The notes under the pieces: model-generated | What the model was told of the DNA's origin: nothing | The model's database searches: none | Seen by the model: only the letters and a program-made list of their open reading frames with translations | Assembly: GCF_003231305.1 (NCBI RefSeq) | Contig: NZ_QKVM01000054.1 | Span: 1-41,060, forward strand | DNA: 41,060 nucleotides | Source of the DNA: Pseudomonas sichuanensis | GTDB lineage: Bacteria > Pseudomonadota > Gammaproteobacteria > Pseudomonadales > Pseudomonadaceae | Direction: 5' to 3' | Shown: positions 1 to 6,579 of the stretch, piece by piece | Layout of the letters: the number at the start of each line of letters is the position of its first letter | How positions within the stretch are numbered: position 1 is the stretch's first letter | Program-made: the position numbers and the translations under genes

Positions 1-1
1 T

Positions 2-190
2 GAGGGAGTGAGCCGGCTGTTCGAAATGAATTGGGATATCCCACGGGTGTCGAGTGTCTCCGGTCATCGTGACTGGAACTCGTTGCGGCGCTATACCCAC
101 CTGCGTGGACGGGACGATCGATACACAGAATGGAAGTGGTTAGAGCGGATTATCCGGGCTCCAGTTACCCTCGGTGCACGGGTTGAGTAG
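2..190 (+). CDS. Phage-type tyrosine recombinase (integrase), C-terminal end only
   Basis: The gene is cut by the window edge and only about 62 residues of its C-terminus are visible. They carry the end of a tyrosine-recombinase catalytic domain: a VSGHRDW block corresponding to the conserved LGH/SGH box, followed eight to ten residues later by RRYTHLR, whose Tyr would be the nucleophile that attaches to DNA. The SGH-x-DW-x-SL-x-RYTHL spacing is typical of integrases of Pseudomonas prophages and islands, not of integron integrases. It is transcribed toward the leftward-reading genes that follow. The element it belongs to cannot be told, because both its N-terminus and any attachment site lie outside the window. 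Confidence 0.8.
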   Translation, partial: EGVSRLFEMNWDIPRVSSVSGHRDWNSLRRYTHLRGRDDRYTEWKWLERIIRAPVTLGARVE

Positions 191-251
191 TCCGGCTGGA
201 TAATGCGCAGATCGACTAGGGGCTGGGCAACGTCCGATTAGCGACACCCTG

Positions 252-461
252 TCAGTGGGTGGTGAAACCAGGTCCGCTGAGAGCCCGCAGCTGGTAGTCG
301 GTGAGGGCTTGGAACAGCGACTCGGCCAGGCTCTTTAGACGCTCAATCTCTTCAGGCGGCGCACCCAAATCTTTTGCTTCGTGGTAGCGCTTCAAGGCCT
401 CCATCGCATCAGAGAAGGCCTGGTGATCTGGAAGGAGAACTTTCGTCACATCTCGCTTCAC
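252..461 (-). CDS. Small hypothetical protein (69 aa), paralogue of its upstream neighbour
   Basis: The start is a GTG preceded by a strong GGAGGAG ribosome-binding site, which decides it. The protein is helical, charged and has no membrane segment. Its central part (GAPPEEIERL, then ALTDYQLRALSG) lines up with GARPEEIELL and VTEHQLIIRGE in the upstream gene at 479-688. With the starts chosen here both proteins are 69 residues and both begin MKR, so they look like a tandem duplication. The two are separated by only 17 bp and probably form an operon. I do not recognise the family. Small paralogous genes of this kind next to an integrase are common in prophages and islands, so an accessory origin is likely. 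Function is unknown. Confidence 0.6.
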   Translation of the reverse strand: MKRDVTKVLLPDHQAFSDAMEALKRYHEAKDLGAPPEEIERLKSLAESLFQALTDYQLRALSGPGFTTH

Positions 462-478
462 GAGTCACTCCTCCGGCG

Positions 479-688
479 TCAATGCAGGATGTGCGGTACT
501 TCACCGCGGATGATGAGCTGATGTTCGGTCACCAATCGATATCGTAAATCCGCGACCGCCCTTAAGAGTTCGATCTCTTCAGGCCGCGCACCATTTGCCT
601 CAGCTTGCCGCAGGCGGTGCTGTGCATCGATCGCTTTCTGGATCAGCTCCTCGCCAGCTTCTGCCAGTCCCTCGATGGATCGTTTCAT
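479..688 (-). CDS. Small hypothetical protein (69 aa), tandem paralogue
   Basis: The start is placed at the internal ATG at 688 rather than a TTG at 712, because this makes the protein the same length as its paralogue at 252-461, also beginning MKR. No good Shine-Dalgarno sequence is visible upstream. The sequence is mostly helical with a heptad-like run of Leu and Ala (residues about 8-60) and a GARPEEIELL block shared with the neighbour. It is the first gene of a two-gene leftward unit. Family and function are not recognised. It lies just beside a dispersed repeat at 757-825, which marks the edge of this small block. Confidence 0.5.
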   Translation of the reverse strand: MKRSIEGLAEAGEELIQKAIDAQHRLRQAEANGARPEEIELLRAVADLRYRLVTEHQLIIRGEVPHILH

Positions 689-712
689 GCGATAACCAGG
701 TAGTTTGACCAA

Positions 713-1117
713 AGCAGTATAGAAGGCCCAGTGCCGGCGAAGATATCCACCAAGGTCTGTGACGGCTGCAATCGACCCAAAGCCGCCCCTGGCAGAGGGC
801 AGCCAACGGCCAGAACCGGCCCCTTGGGGGAAGTGGCTAGTGTCTCGTTACGAACAGCAGTTACAAGCCGAAACAGGCCATGGACACGCTGCCAGCAACT
901 TTGTAATCTCCGTAAATGCCCATGTCGCTTTTATCCCCGCCTCATGTTGCGTTTCCATCGCAGCTAATGCGCGACTGAACGAGTTATCCATGGACAAGGA
1001 ACGTTATGCGATACAAGTGGTGAAAACAGTGCCCCCGCGTGTGTCGTCTAGCTTCGCTCACGCAGCACCGTCTGAAATCGGCCCTTTGATCAAACTTTAT
1101 GTAAAAGTGAGGGATGC
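713..1117. other. Non-coding stretch upstream of the cassette cluster
   Basis: No convincing gene is seen here; the plus-strand open frames crossing it run through a dispersed repeat (757-825) and lack ribosome-binding sites. A GTTATGC heptamer at 1003-1009 resembles the GTTRRRY recombination core of integron sites and could be the upstream boundary of the first cassette. No paired RYYYAAC box with attC spacing is obvious upstream, so it might be an attI-like site or a degraded site. No integron integrase gene is present on either strand. Confidence 0.35.
757..825 (+). repeat. Dispersed Pseudomonas-type repeat, copy A
   Basis: This stretch shares blocks such as ATCGACCC-AAGC, GGGCAG and GGCCAGAA, in the same order and at similar spacing, with the reverse complement of about 2910-2985. 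The two copies therefore lie in inverted orientation on either side of the cassette cluster. Similar CGACCC/GGCCAGAA repeats are, from memory, scattered through Pseudomonas genomes. The limits are approximate. Confidence 0.5.
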
Positions 1118-1693
1118 ATGATATTTACCAATATTGAAATTTTTGAAGAGCGAATGGACGCCCTTGACACCTTCGTTGCATTTTTCACTGTCCAGTATCA
1201 CAATTGCGCTATCGAAACTGCGTACTCTAAAAGCCAAAAGAAATTTCTATTTGCTTTTGTAGATCACAATATAGGCTTTACTTGCTCGTTGAGCGGAAAT
1301 TATGCGAATGGTTTTATAAACCACCCGGAAGCCGTAGAGCAACTAATGAACTGTCGTAACCATGATCGCTACGATCCTATCCATTTCTATGAATTTCTAA
1401 ATAACTTGCTTCCAACTGCTCGCTTTGCTGAAGCCACCAATCATCAGTATGTGCGCACTGTAGGTAAGGCAGTTTCCGACTTTGAGGACAGAATTTATTT
1501 CAATCATTGGCGTAACTCTAATATATCTGAGCGTCAACAGGCAAAAACCATTGAGCTTATGGGGAATGAAGTTGTTAAATTCTGCAAGGAAAATCATTTA
1601 ACTCCTATTTTCTGGGCTTACCCTACAGAGCGAACACTGGCGGCATTTGCTGACTTCAAACTCGACTACAGTAATCATGGGCTTCAGCAGTGA
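1118..1693 (+). CDS. Hypothetical protein, gene cassette 1
   Basis: A 191-residue protein that I do not recognise. The ATG at 1118 follows a GAGGG motif at a suitable distance, so the start is reasonable. It is much more AT-rich than the flanking phage and metabolic genes (many TTT, AAT and ATA codons), which points to recent transfer. It has no signal peptide or membrane segment and looks like a soluble globular protein with many aromatic residues. The stop codon lies 3 bp before an attC-like site, and no promoter or other gene shares the unit, which is the normal organisation of an integron gene cassette. Cargo genes of chromosomal cassettes are often unknown proteins or small defence and toxin-type genes; nothing in this sequence lets me choose. 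Confidence 0.7.
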   Translation: MIFTNIEIFEERMDALDTFVAFFTVQYHNCAIETAYSKSQKKFLFAFVDHNIGFTCSLSGNYANGFINHPEAVEQLMNCRNHDRYDPIHFYEFLNNLLPTARFAEATNHQYVRTVGKAVSDFEDRIYFNHWRNSNISERQQAKTIELMGNEVVKFCKENHLTPIFWAYPTERTLAAFADFKLDYSNHGLQQ

Positions 1694-1696
1694 GGC

Positions 1697-1772
1697 ACAT
1701 AACAACTGGCTCAAACCGTTCGCCTCGCTCACTGGGATTGGCTAAAGCGCCTCCCTCAGCCAAACGTTGTTT
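1697..1772 (+). other. attC-like recombination site 1 (76 bp)
   Basis: The site begins ACATAAC, a one-mismatch fit to RYYYAAC, and ends GTTGTTT, close to GTTRRRY. The ends are imperfect inverted repeats: TAACAAC at the left pairs with GTTGTTTA at the right, and TGGCT near the left pairs with AGCCA near the right. The central part, GTTCGC-TCGCTCACTGGGA followed by GGCTAAAGC, is shared with site 3. The length equals that of site 3, and about 76 bp is what I recall for Pseudomonas chromosomal attC sites. Confidence 0.75.
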
Positions 1773-1782
1773 ACATAGAGCT

Positions 1783-2286
1783 ATGACCGAGCCAGACACA
1801 GGTGAAGTAGTCACCGAGGCGATAAGGTTCAGACTCGCACTGGAGCTTTGTAAAAAAGAAAGCATTCCACTAGTCACTGAAGATTTTCCGGTCATGAATT
1901 GCAAGCTATCCTCCTTGTTATTCACTTACCACGCACTTAAAAAATGGCCTTCAATAGTTATTCGTGGAGTGGGTGGAACTGCCGCCGATCATAACGGAAA
2001 TGGCACAATATCCCACTACTGGCTGGAGTATCGAGAAACAGCAATAGATATAACGGCAGATCAATATAACATTATCGAAGATAAATATCTCAATGCAGAA
2101 ATAATCAATTGTAGGCCCTTTGAGCCAGTTTCCACCGGGCACATCGGCAGCATGCTAAATTACAAGATTTTTAAATTATCCTATCGAGATACTTATGTTT
2201 ATGGCATGCCAGAGCTAGCTGAGGATTTTGTTCAAAATCTTCAGGCTAGCTATGAGGCACTGGAGAGTCTTGTGTTGTGCGCATAA
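1783..2286 (+). CDS. Hypothetical protein, gene cassette 2
   Basis: A 167-residue protein starting at the ATG at 1783, 11 bp after the recombination core of the preceding attC site. An earlier GTG at 1690 is rejected because the frame would then read through that site. It contains a conserved-looking core (an HALKKWPS segment, a VIRGVGG turn, an SHYWLEYRETAIDITADQYN block) that suggests a small alpha/beta enzyme-like fold, perhaps with His and Cys residues of interest. The YWLE-(x)n-IDITADQ pattern resembles papain-like transglutaminase or NlpC-like cargo proteins, but I cannot assign it. It is AT-rich like the other two cassettes. It ends 5 bp before a second attC-like site. Confidence 0.65.
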   Translation: MTEPDTGEVVTEAIRFRLALELCKKESIPLVTEDFPVMNCKLSSLLFTYHALKKWPSIVIRGVGGTAADHNGNGTISHYWLEYRETAIDITADQYNIIEDKYLNAEIINCRPFEPVSTGHIGSMLNYKIFKLSYRDTYVYGMPELAEDFVQNLQASYEALESLVLCA

Positions 2287-2291
2287 AATGC

Positions 2292-2368
2292 GTTCAACTG
2301 TTGCTACCTCCGTTCGCTGGCCGGCAAAAAGCTGCCCCTTTGGCCAGTCGTTGCCTTAGTCGTTAGGT
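2292..2368 (+). other. attC-like recombination site 2 (77 bp)
   Basis: It opens with GTTCAAC (RYYYAAC) and closes with GTTAGGT (GTTRRRY), both full matches to the consensus boxes. The spacing is almost the same as in sites 1 and 3. Inside, GGCCGGCAAAAAGCTGCC and TGGCCAG provide the usual imperfect inverted pairing. It is the most diverged of the three sites, as is usual for neighbouring cassettes of different origin. Confidence 0.65.
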
Positions 2369-2396
2369 GTCAAATTAATCATCCGAGCCACGCAAA

Positions 2397-2810
2397 ATGA
2401 CGAAAGATATACAGTGGGAAGAGTTCATTGCGCAGCACTGCAAGCCTCTGGAAATCGCAGACTTCACCGGTGCTGTCCGAACTTTCAATCTGAGCGGCTA
2501 TAAAACAATTTGTTATACAATTACCGCCAAGGAGTCAGAAAATCCTGATGGAAATTATGAGTTCTCATCATTCTCCTACACTTCACCCCACGAGGCTTTC
2601 ATAAAGCTAGTAGAGAAAATTCGTGCCGCTCTGGCCACGCGGAACCTTAACCCGAATAATTTCCCTCACTTGCTCACTAACAAATGCGAAGGTCGCGTCG
2701 CTAATGGCGGAGTTGTTATTGATGGGAAATTCATCTCTTGGGCGAGGTTTACAGAAATTATGCAATCTCATGAAGGGTGGGAGTTCGCACTCAGATTTGG
2801 AGACACTTAA
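2397..2810 (+). CDS. Hypothetical protein, gene cassette 3
   Basis: A 137-residue soluble protein of unknown family. The start ATG lies 29 bp after the recombination core of the preceding attC site, with no strong ribosome-binding site, which is common in cassettes. The stop codon TAA is itself part of the RYYYAAC box of the following attC site, so the reading frame fits the cassette exactly. There is no signal peptide or membrane helix. The last third (VANGGVVIDGKFISWARFTEIM) looks like a beta-hairpin plus helix. Base composition is low in GC relative to the phage genes that follow. No function can be proposed. Confidence 0.65.
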   Translation: MTKDIQWEEFIAQHCKPLEIADFTGAVRTFNLSGYKTICYTITAKESENPDGNYEFSSFSYTSPHEAFIKLVEKIRAALATRNLNPNNFPHLLTNKCEGRVANGGVVIDGKFISWARFTEIMQSHEGWEFALRFGDT

Positions 2811-2880
2811 CAATTGGTCCAAATCATTCGCTTCGCTCACTCTGGACCGGCTTAATCCCTCCCTTAACCAGACGTTAGAG
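2805..2880 (+). other. attC-like recombination site 3 (76 bp)
   Basis: The site opens with ACTTAAC (a full RYYYAAC match) and ends GTTAGAG (GTTRRRY except the last base). It shares with site 1 the spaced elements TAACAA-TTGGT-CAAA, TTCGC-TTCGCTCACT, GGACCGGCT and CCAGACGTTA. The imperfect palindrome between the two ends is clear (TAACAATTGGT against ACCAGACGTTA). It closes the visible cassette cluster; no further cassette follows. Confidence 0.75.
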
Positions 2881-2904
2881 CTGTTTGGGATTATAGCTGT
2901 GGTG

Positions 2905-2985
2905 CGTGAACGGCAATTCTGGCCAATTTCTGCCCTTCGCGAAGGAAAGCTTCGGGTCGATAGCCGACGGTCGGAGCCGGCCATC
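2905..2985 (-). repeat. Dispersed Pseudomonas-type repeat, copy B (inverted)
   Basis: Read on the minus strand, this segment contains TATCGACCCGAAGC, then GAAGGGCAG and GGCCAGAA, matching copy A at 757-825 in order and spacing. It directly follows the last attC site. No gene is seen between here and 3085. Confidence 0.5.
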
Positions 2986-3085
2986 GAGAACAGGTGGTCG
3001 AGTTGAATGCAACTGGCCGGTGCCAATGCAAGTAGATGGTCAGTGCGGGCGACAGACACGGACTAAGTGAGGTGCAATCTTTCAG

Positions 3086-3361
3086 CTAACCTGTCCGAAG
3101 CGTCTTGTTCAACTGCGCGCACTCTTTGCGCGCAGCGTCCCGCTGCTGATCAAGATAGAGTGCGAGATCGGCAATATGGATGCCTCGGGCGCTCTTCTGG
3201 CTCGGCTCAAGTCGAGTGATGGGCAGCTTGATCTCACCGGCCAGTACCTTGCGTTGGAACACGAGCGGCGTGAGGTGCGTGAAGTAATCGGCGCACACCT
3301 GCTCGAGCGAGATAATAGCCAGTCCGTTGTATTGCGCCATCAACACAAAAGCTGTGTTCAT
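3086..3361 (-). CDS. Pyocin-activator PrtN-family protein (copy 1)
   Basis: The 91-residue product begins MNTAFVLMAQYNGLAIISLE and contains VCADYFTHLTP, RKVLAGEIKLPITRL and ADLALYLDQQR, the order and length expected of the PrtN (pyocin activator) family. PrtN is a DNA-binding transcriptional activator of pyocin genes in P. aeruginosa; in temperate phages homologues sit in the early region and probably control phage genes. The start at 3361 is preceded by AGAAGGAA and overlaps the stop of the upstream DHH gene by four bases (ATGA), implying translational coupling. A longer open frame to 3520 is ignored because only the shorter form matches the family. A second family member lies at 6092-6328. 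It is the last gene of the leftward early operon. Confidence 0.8.
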   Translation of the reverse strand: MNTAFVLMAQYNGLAIISLEQVCADYFTHLTPLVFQRKVLAGEIKLPITRLEPSQKSARGIHIADLALYLDQQRDAARKECAQLNKTLRTG

Positions 3362-4332
3362 GAATGTTTTTCCTTCTGCGGCAGGGTATGGCTGAGGCCC
3401 TCGCGAACGTGGCCGCGTGCGAGTTCGATCAGTTCGTCGGCGGAAACAGGCTCCACGTGCTGCTCGCCATTCTGCGTGGCTTCCAGGCGAGTGCGGTACA
3501 GCCCGGCCTGGCCGAGCCAAGCGACTGCGCAGGTCTCTGCGTCCAACGCTGAGGCTTCATTGGCAGCAGCGCCTCGTACCAGTTCATGGTCGAGCGACAC
3601 CCTGAAGCCCGCCGCATTGCGGTGTCCGCCACCGCCGTACTGCTTGGCGATCTCCGACACATCAAGGCCTTCATCATTGCTTCGAAGGCTGAACACCCTG
3701 CCGGCAGGGGTATCCCAGTAGCAGGCCGCGAACGGTTCACCCTGCGACATCAGGTGACCCGCATCGCTGGTGAGCGTGTAGGGAAGACTGGCGGCCGGCA
3801 CATCGTGGCCGCCGATTACCATGCGGCGCTTCATCACGGCGACCAGTTCGGCAATGTCCTTGTGGTGCTTACGCTCGATCGCAGCGCCGTCCGAGCGCAG
3901 GGTTCCCGCATCGGCGGCCATGAGCTTGTCCCAAACTTCGAAGTCGTAGGGGTAGCTGAACAGATTGGCCTGGATCTCTCGGGTGCCGTCCAGTTGGAAC
4001 AGCCAGAGGTCACGATCCTCGATGTGGCGTAGCAGCATTGGCGGCTCTTGCCCAGGGAAAAAGTGGTCCCAAGCGAGCATGGCGCCGCTGCGGTGCATGT
4101 CGAAGCAGCAGGCGATTGCTGGGGCGCCCTGCGAAAGCATCAGTTCGTGGGCGCTTTCCCATCCCAGCGATACCGAGTTGTCGGGATAGCGGCCATCGAC
4201 CCTAACTCCGGCATGAAATGGCAGGAGCGGTTTGAGGTCTTCAGCTGCAGATTTGTGGTGGTCCAGGATGATAATGCTGTGCGCCTTCCAGCTCATCTTC
4301 ACAAGCACGTCGTACTTGTAGCTGAAGTCCAC
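3358..4332 (-). CDS. DHH/DHHA1-family phosphoesterase-like protein, apparently N-terminally truncated
   Basis: Recognisable landmarks are VDFSY at the annotated start, ILDHHKSA (the DHH motif, residues about 22-30) and GGGGHRNAAGF (DHHA1 motif, residues about 234-244). These are the metal- and substrate-binding blocks of RecJ/NrnA-like phosphoesterases, which hydrolyse phosphodiester bonds in small nucleotides or single-stranded DNA. The frame stays open upstream for about 70 bases, encoding PGQEPPDVEGKDVII, which continues the family match. A TGA at about 4400 stops it, and there is no ATG. The first family block, with the early aspartates, is therefore missing. The GTG at 4332 is only a placeholder start. 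The C-terminus overlaps the downstream prtN-like start. A deletion between this gene and the one at 4358-4768 probably removed its 5' end, so it may be inactive. Confidence 0.7.
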   Translation of the reverse strand: MDFSYKYDVLVKMSWKAHSIIILDHHKSAAEDLKPLLPFHAGVRVDGRYPDNSVSLGWESAHELMLSQGAPAIACCFDMHRSGAMLAWDHFFPGQEPPMLLRHIEDRDLWLFQLDGTREIQANLFSYPYDFEVWDKLMAADAGTLRSDGAAIERKHHKDIAELVAVMKRRMVIGGHDVPAASLPYTLTSDAGHLMSQGEPFAACYWDTPAGRVFSLRSNDEGLDVSEIAKQYGGGGHRNAAGFRVSLDHELVRGAAANEASALDAETCAVAWLGQAGLYRTRLEATQNGEQHVEPVSADELIELARGHVREGLSHTLPQKEKHS

Positions 4333-4357
4333 GATGATAACGTCCTTGCCTTCAACG

Positions 4358-4768
4358 TCAGGCGGCTCCTGCCCGGGCTGCTTGGGGGCCAGATTTCAAC
4401 GCGGTGAGGGTGCGGTTGGTGAGGCGAAGGGATTCCGCAGCGGCAAGCAGTTGGTCGTAGTCCTTTCTGGTCACAGCCAGTCCGGTGTAGGACATGATTC
4501 GCGCTTCCAGGTCTGCGATGTTGGCTGCGCGGGCGTCCAGTTGCCGTGCGCAGTTCTGCTGAGTTTCAGCAAGCTCTGTGCGCAACGCTTCCTGGTCTCG
4601 CTTCGCGTCCTGCAGCTGCAGTTTCAGCGTGTGCTGGTGAGCCAGCTTGCCGTCTGCAAAGCCCTGTTCGTGGGCGCGATTGCGCGCCTTTGCGAGCAGG
4701 AAAGGCATGGCGATGAGGGTAAGCAGCCAGAGGATGCCGGCGGCGAGTGCGTAGTGGTGGGGTTGCAT
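4358..4768 (-). CDS. Hypothetical membrane-anchored coiled-coil phage protein
   Basis: The 136-residue product has one hydrophobic N-terminal segment (about residues 6-24, ALAAGILWLLTLIAMPFLL) followed by a long charged helical region (about 30-115) with heptad-like spacing, so it is probably an inner-membrane protein with a cytoplasmic or periplasmic coiled coil. The ATG follows GAGGACA at a good distance. The last dozen residues (SGPQAARAGAA) are encoded by DNA that in the next frame belongs to the DHH gene, so the native C-terminus may have been replaced by a deletion junction. It resembles lysis or spanin-type proteins in architecture only; I do not assign a function. Confidence 0.55.
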   Translation of the reverse strand: MQPHHYALAAGILWLLTLIAMPFLLAKARNRAHEQGFADGKLAHQHTLKLQLQDAKRDQEALRTELAETQQNCARQLDARAANIADLEARIMSYTGLAVTRKDYDQLLAAAESLRLTNRTLTALKSGPQAARAGAA

Positions 4769-4844
4769 GGGCTGTGTCCTCGTAGAGCCCGCCGCCGGGA
4801 ATTGTGTGAGAGTCCGACGGCGGGGTCATGTTGTTGGGTTGTGG

Positions 4845-5663
4845 CTACTTGCCTTGCTGGAAGGTGCCTATGGTGAGGTTCACCAGACTGCCGATTTCCT
4901 GCTGCAGTACCTGCTTGAACTCATCCGCGAAGGCCTCGCGCTGTGCCTCCTCGCCGACCCAGCGCAGCTTCAGTAGTGGCTGGTCGCGGCCAGTAATCAC
5001 CGAAACACGCAGGGTGATGTCGGCAGGCTGCAGGGCGTCGAAGGGTGGTGAAGTGAAGATGAAGGTAGTGGGCAGGGTCTCCAGGCTGCGTGCTTCGATA
5101 GCATCCATCGCGCTGCGGCTGGCGGCCAGATCGCCTACCACGCTGTCCTGCTGGCTTGTGGCCTTGATGCTCATGCGGCGTACGGCGTTGATCGCGGCCG
5201 GCATTTCCAGTTTCTCGTCATTGGCGCTGGCCAGCAGGTGCGGCATCCAATCCTCGAGGAACTCTGCCAGTTGTTGCTGGGAGAGAGCCTGGCCAGCCAC
5301 TGCCTGCAGTGCCGAATAGGCTGCGGTTGGCTTGAGGGTGAGGGTGGCGGTATCGTCCCCGTGGCCCGGCTGGGTCGCGTCGCCGAGGTTGAACAACACG
5401 GTGGCGCTCATGCGGTCCTGGTCTACGAAGCCGGCAGGATGCTGGTCCTCAGTCGTGTGGTTCGCGACGTAGGTACTGAAGTCGTCCAGGGAGTGAGTGA
5501 GTAAGGAGGCGCGGAAACGATCGCGGCCGATCTGGTATTGCTCCAGGCTGTGCGGGCGGCAGCCATCGGGCACGAGGGCAACAGTGTGGCCGCCGCTGGT
5601 GTCCAGCATTTGGGTAGAACTTGCGCGGATGGTTTGGATGAACAGTTGCAGTGCTTCTTTCAT
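4845..5663 (-). CDS. DUF2303 / YfdQ-family prophage protein
   Basis: The 272-residue protein starts MKEALQLFIQTIRAS and contains AVALVPDG-type, FNLGDATQPGHGDDTATLTLKPT and LAEFLEDWMPHL segments that I recognise from the DUF2303 (YfdQ) family. That family is found in the early regions of lambdoid prophages such as E. coli CPS-53; its role is unknown. The length matches YfdQ (about 274 residues). The ATG lies after an AAGG motif and 47 bp behind the YfdP-like gene, the same order as in CPS-53. It is soluble, with no signal peptide. Confidence 0.8.
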   Translation of the reverse strand: MKEALQLFIQTIRASSTQMLDTSGGHTVALVPDGCRPHSLEQYQIGRDRFRASLLTHSLDDFSTYVANHTTEDQHPAGFVDQDRMSATVLFNLGDATQPGHGDDTATLTLKPTAAYSALQAVAGQALSQQQLAEFLEDWMPHLLASANDEKLEMPAAINAVRRMSIKATSQQDSVVGDLAASRSAMDAIEARSLETLPTTFIFTSPPFDALQPADITLRVSVITGRDQPLLKLRWVGEEAQREAFADEFKQVLQQEIGSLVNLTIGTFQQGK

Positions 5664-5710
5664 TCTTCATTACCTTGTGGTGTGAGAGTTGAAGGGTGTT
5701 GCGGGTTGGG

Positions 5711-6055
5711 TCAGGTGCGGGCATGCACCGGGGTGTCTTCCGGCTTGAACAGCTGATCTGTCGGGTTGGTCAGGAACAGCTGCAGGCCGTCCGGCGTAAC
5801 GTAGAGTGGGGTGTCGAGGGTGGTGTCCTCACGACGTTTGCCCCGCTTGGTCGGCTCGACATAGTCCAGGGTGTGGGTAACGGCTACCTGGTGGCTCTGC
5901 GCGATCTGCTTGACCTTGAAGGTCAGGGTTACCTGGCCTTGTTTTCCGTAGGTCACGCAGCCAGCTGCGACAGCCGACAAGGCGGCTCCTACCTGCTGGG
6001 CGAACACCCCGGCGTTGAGTGAGTGCAGGAACTCGGCGGTATCAGTTGCTTTCAT
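5711..6055 (-). CDS. YfdP-like prophage protein
   Basis: The 114-residue product (MKATDTAEFLHSLNAGVFAQQ at the start, then VGAALSAVAAG and LTFKVKQIAQSHQVAV) resembles the small YfdP-type protein that precedes YfdQ in lambdoid prophages. The neighbouring DUF2303 gene supports the call. No membrane segment or catalytic motif is seen, and the function is unknown in the family. It lies in the middle of the leftward early operon. Confidence 0.6.
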   Translation of the reverse strand: MKATDTAEFLHSLNAGVFAQQVGAALSAVAAGCVTYGKQGQVTLTFKVKQIAQSHQVAVTHTLDYVEPTKRGKRREDTTLDTPLYVTPDGLQLFLTNPTDQLFKPEDTPVHART

Positions 6056-6091
6056 GTGCTGTGCCTCTTGGGGATGGGCGATATGCCCAGG

Positions 6092-6328
6092 TTAAGCCGC
6101 TGCCTCAGCGCGAGCGTCGAGGTAAGTGGCCAGATCCGTCAGGCGCACATACAGCGGCGCCAGGCGGGAATCGGTGTGCTTGAAGGTCGGGAGGGCGACC
6201 TCCTTGGCTTTGATCAGCGCGCGGAGGCGCTTCTCCGTTCTGATATGTGGGAAGTAGTGCTCTCGCACATCGTTAAGAGGGAGGCTGTTGGCCTTCCACC
6301 GTTGCTGCAGTAGTTCCAGGGTCGTCAC
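6092..6328 (-). CDS. Pyocin-activator PrtN-family protein (copy 2)
   Basis: The 78-residue product reads TTLELLQQRWKANSLPLNDV at its start, then REHYFPHIRTEKRL, IKAKEVALPTF and YVRLTDLATYLDAR, which is the PrtN/pyocin-activator arrangement (YFPHI corresponds to YF-HL, LTDLATYLD to the conserved C-terminal helix). The start is the GTG at 6328, which overlaps the stop of the upstream gene as GTGA; the longer frame to 6409 is rejected. Together with copy 1 (3086-3361) this gives two diverged family members in one operon, each presumably a small DNA-binding regulator. Confidence 0.75.
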   Translation of the reverse strand: MTTLELLQQRWKANSLPLNDVREHYFPHIRTEKRLRALIKAKEVALPTFKHTDSRLAPLYVRLTDLATYLDARAEAAA

Positions 6329-6579
6329 GCCCGAGCCTCCCCGCACCCCGCTGGCAGCCGGAGCTGGAGTTGCGCAACAAGACTGTCGACAGTCTTTCCT
6401 TTGTCCCATGCGGCGACATCGCCGGCTTCGTCTGTGATCACTGCGCCGAAGGGGCGCGCCAGATCATTGGTGAGGGTGACATGTGGCAGCCAGCCCAGAG
6501 GGGTGATCGCCAGAAGGGCGGTGTAGAGCGCTACCAACTGCATGGCATTGGTGATTGAATCTGGCGTGGCCTTGTTCAT
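6325..6579 (-). CDS. Hypothetical phage protein (84 aa)
   Basis: It starts at the ATG at 6579, which overlaps the stop of the KilAC-like gene (ATGA), and its own stop overlaps the PrtN-like GTG, so it sits in a tightly coupled chain. The sequence has a weakly hydrophobic region (about residues 13-35, MQLVALYTALLAITPLGW) and a C-terminal half with alternating charge. No family is recognised. Confidence 0.6.
   Translation of the reverse strand: MNKATPDSITNAMQLVALYTALLAITPLGWLPHVTLTNDLARPFGAVITDEAGDVAAWDKGKTVDSLVAQLQLRLPAGCGEARA

Noticed and set aside
2..190. Integrase fragment as the integron integrase of the cassette cluster
   Set aside because: The SGH-x-DW-x-SL-x-RYTHL ending is phage/island type; the IntI-type LLGHSDVSTTMIYTHV ending is absent.
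759..1121. Plus-strand open frame of 120 codons upstream of cassette 1
   Set aside because: It reads through a dispersed repeat, has no ribosome-binding site and no recognisable protein features; it overlaps the probable cassette boundary.
1690..1782. Extended N-terminus of the cassette 2 protein from a GTG
   Set aside because: The extension is encoded by the attC site itself; the ATG at 1783 gives a normal cassette layout.
3364..4408. Plus-strand open frames opposite the prtN-like and DHH genes
   Set aside because: Shadows of the minus-strand genes, with no family match and no start signals.
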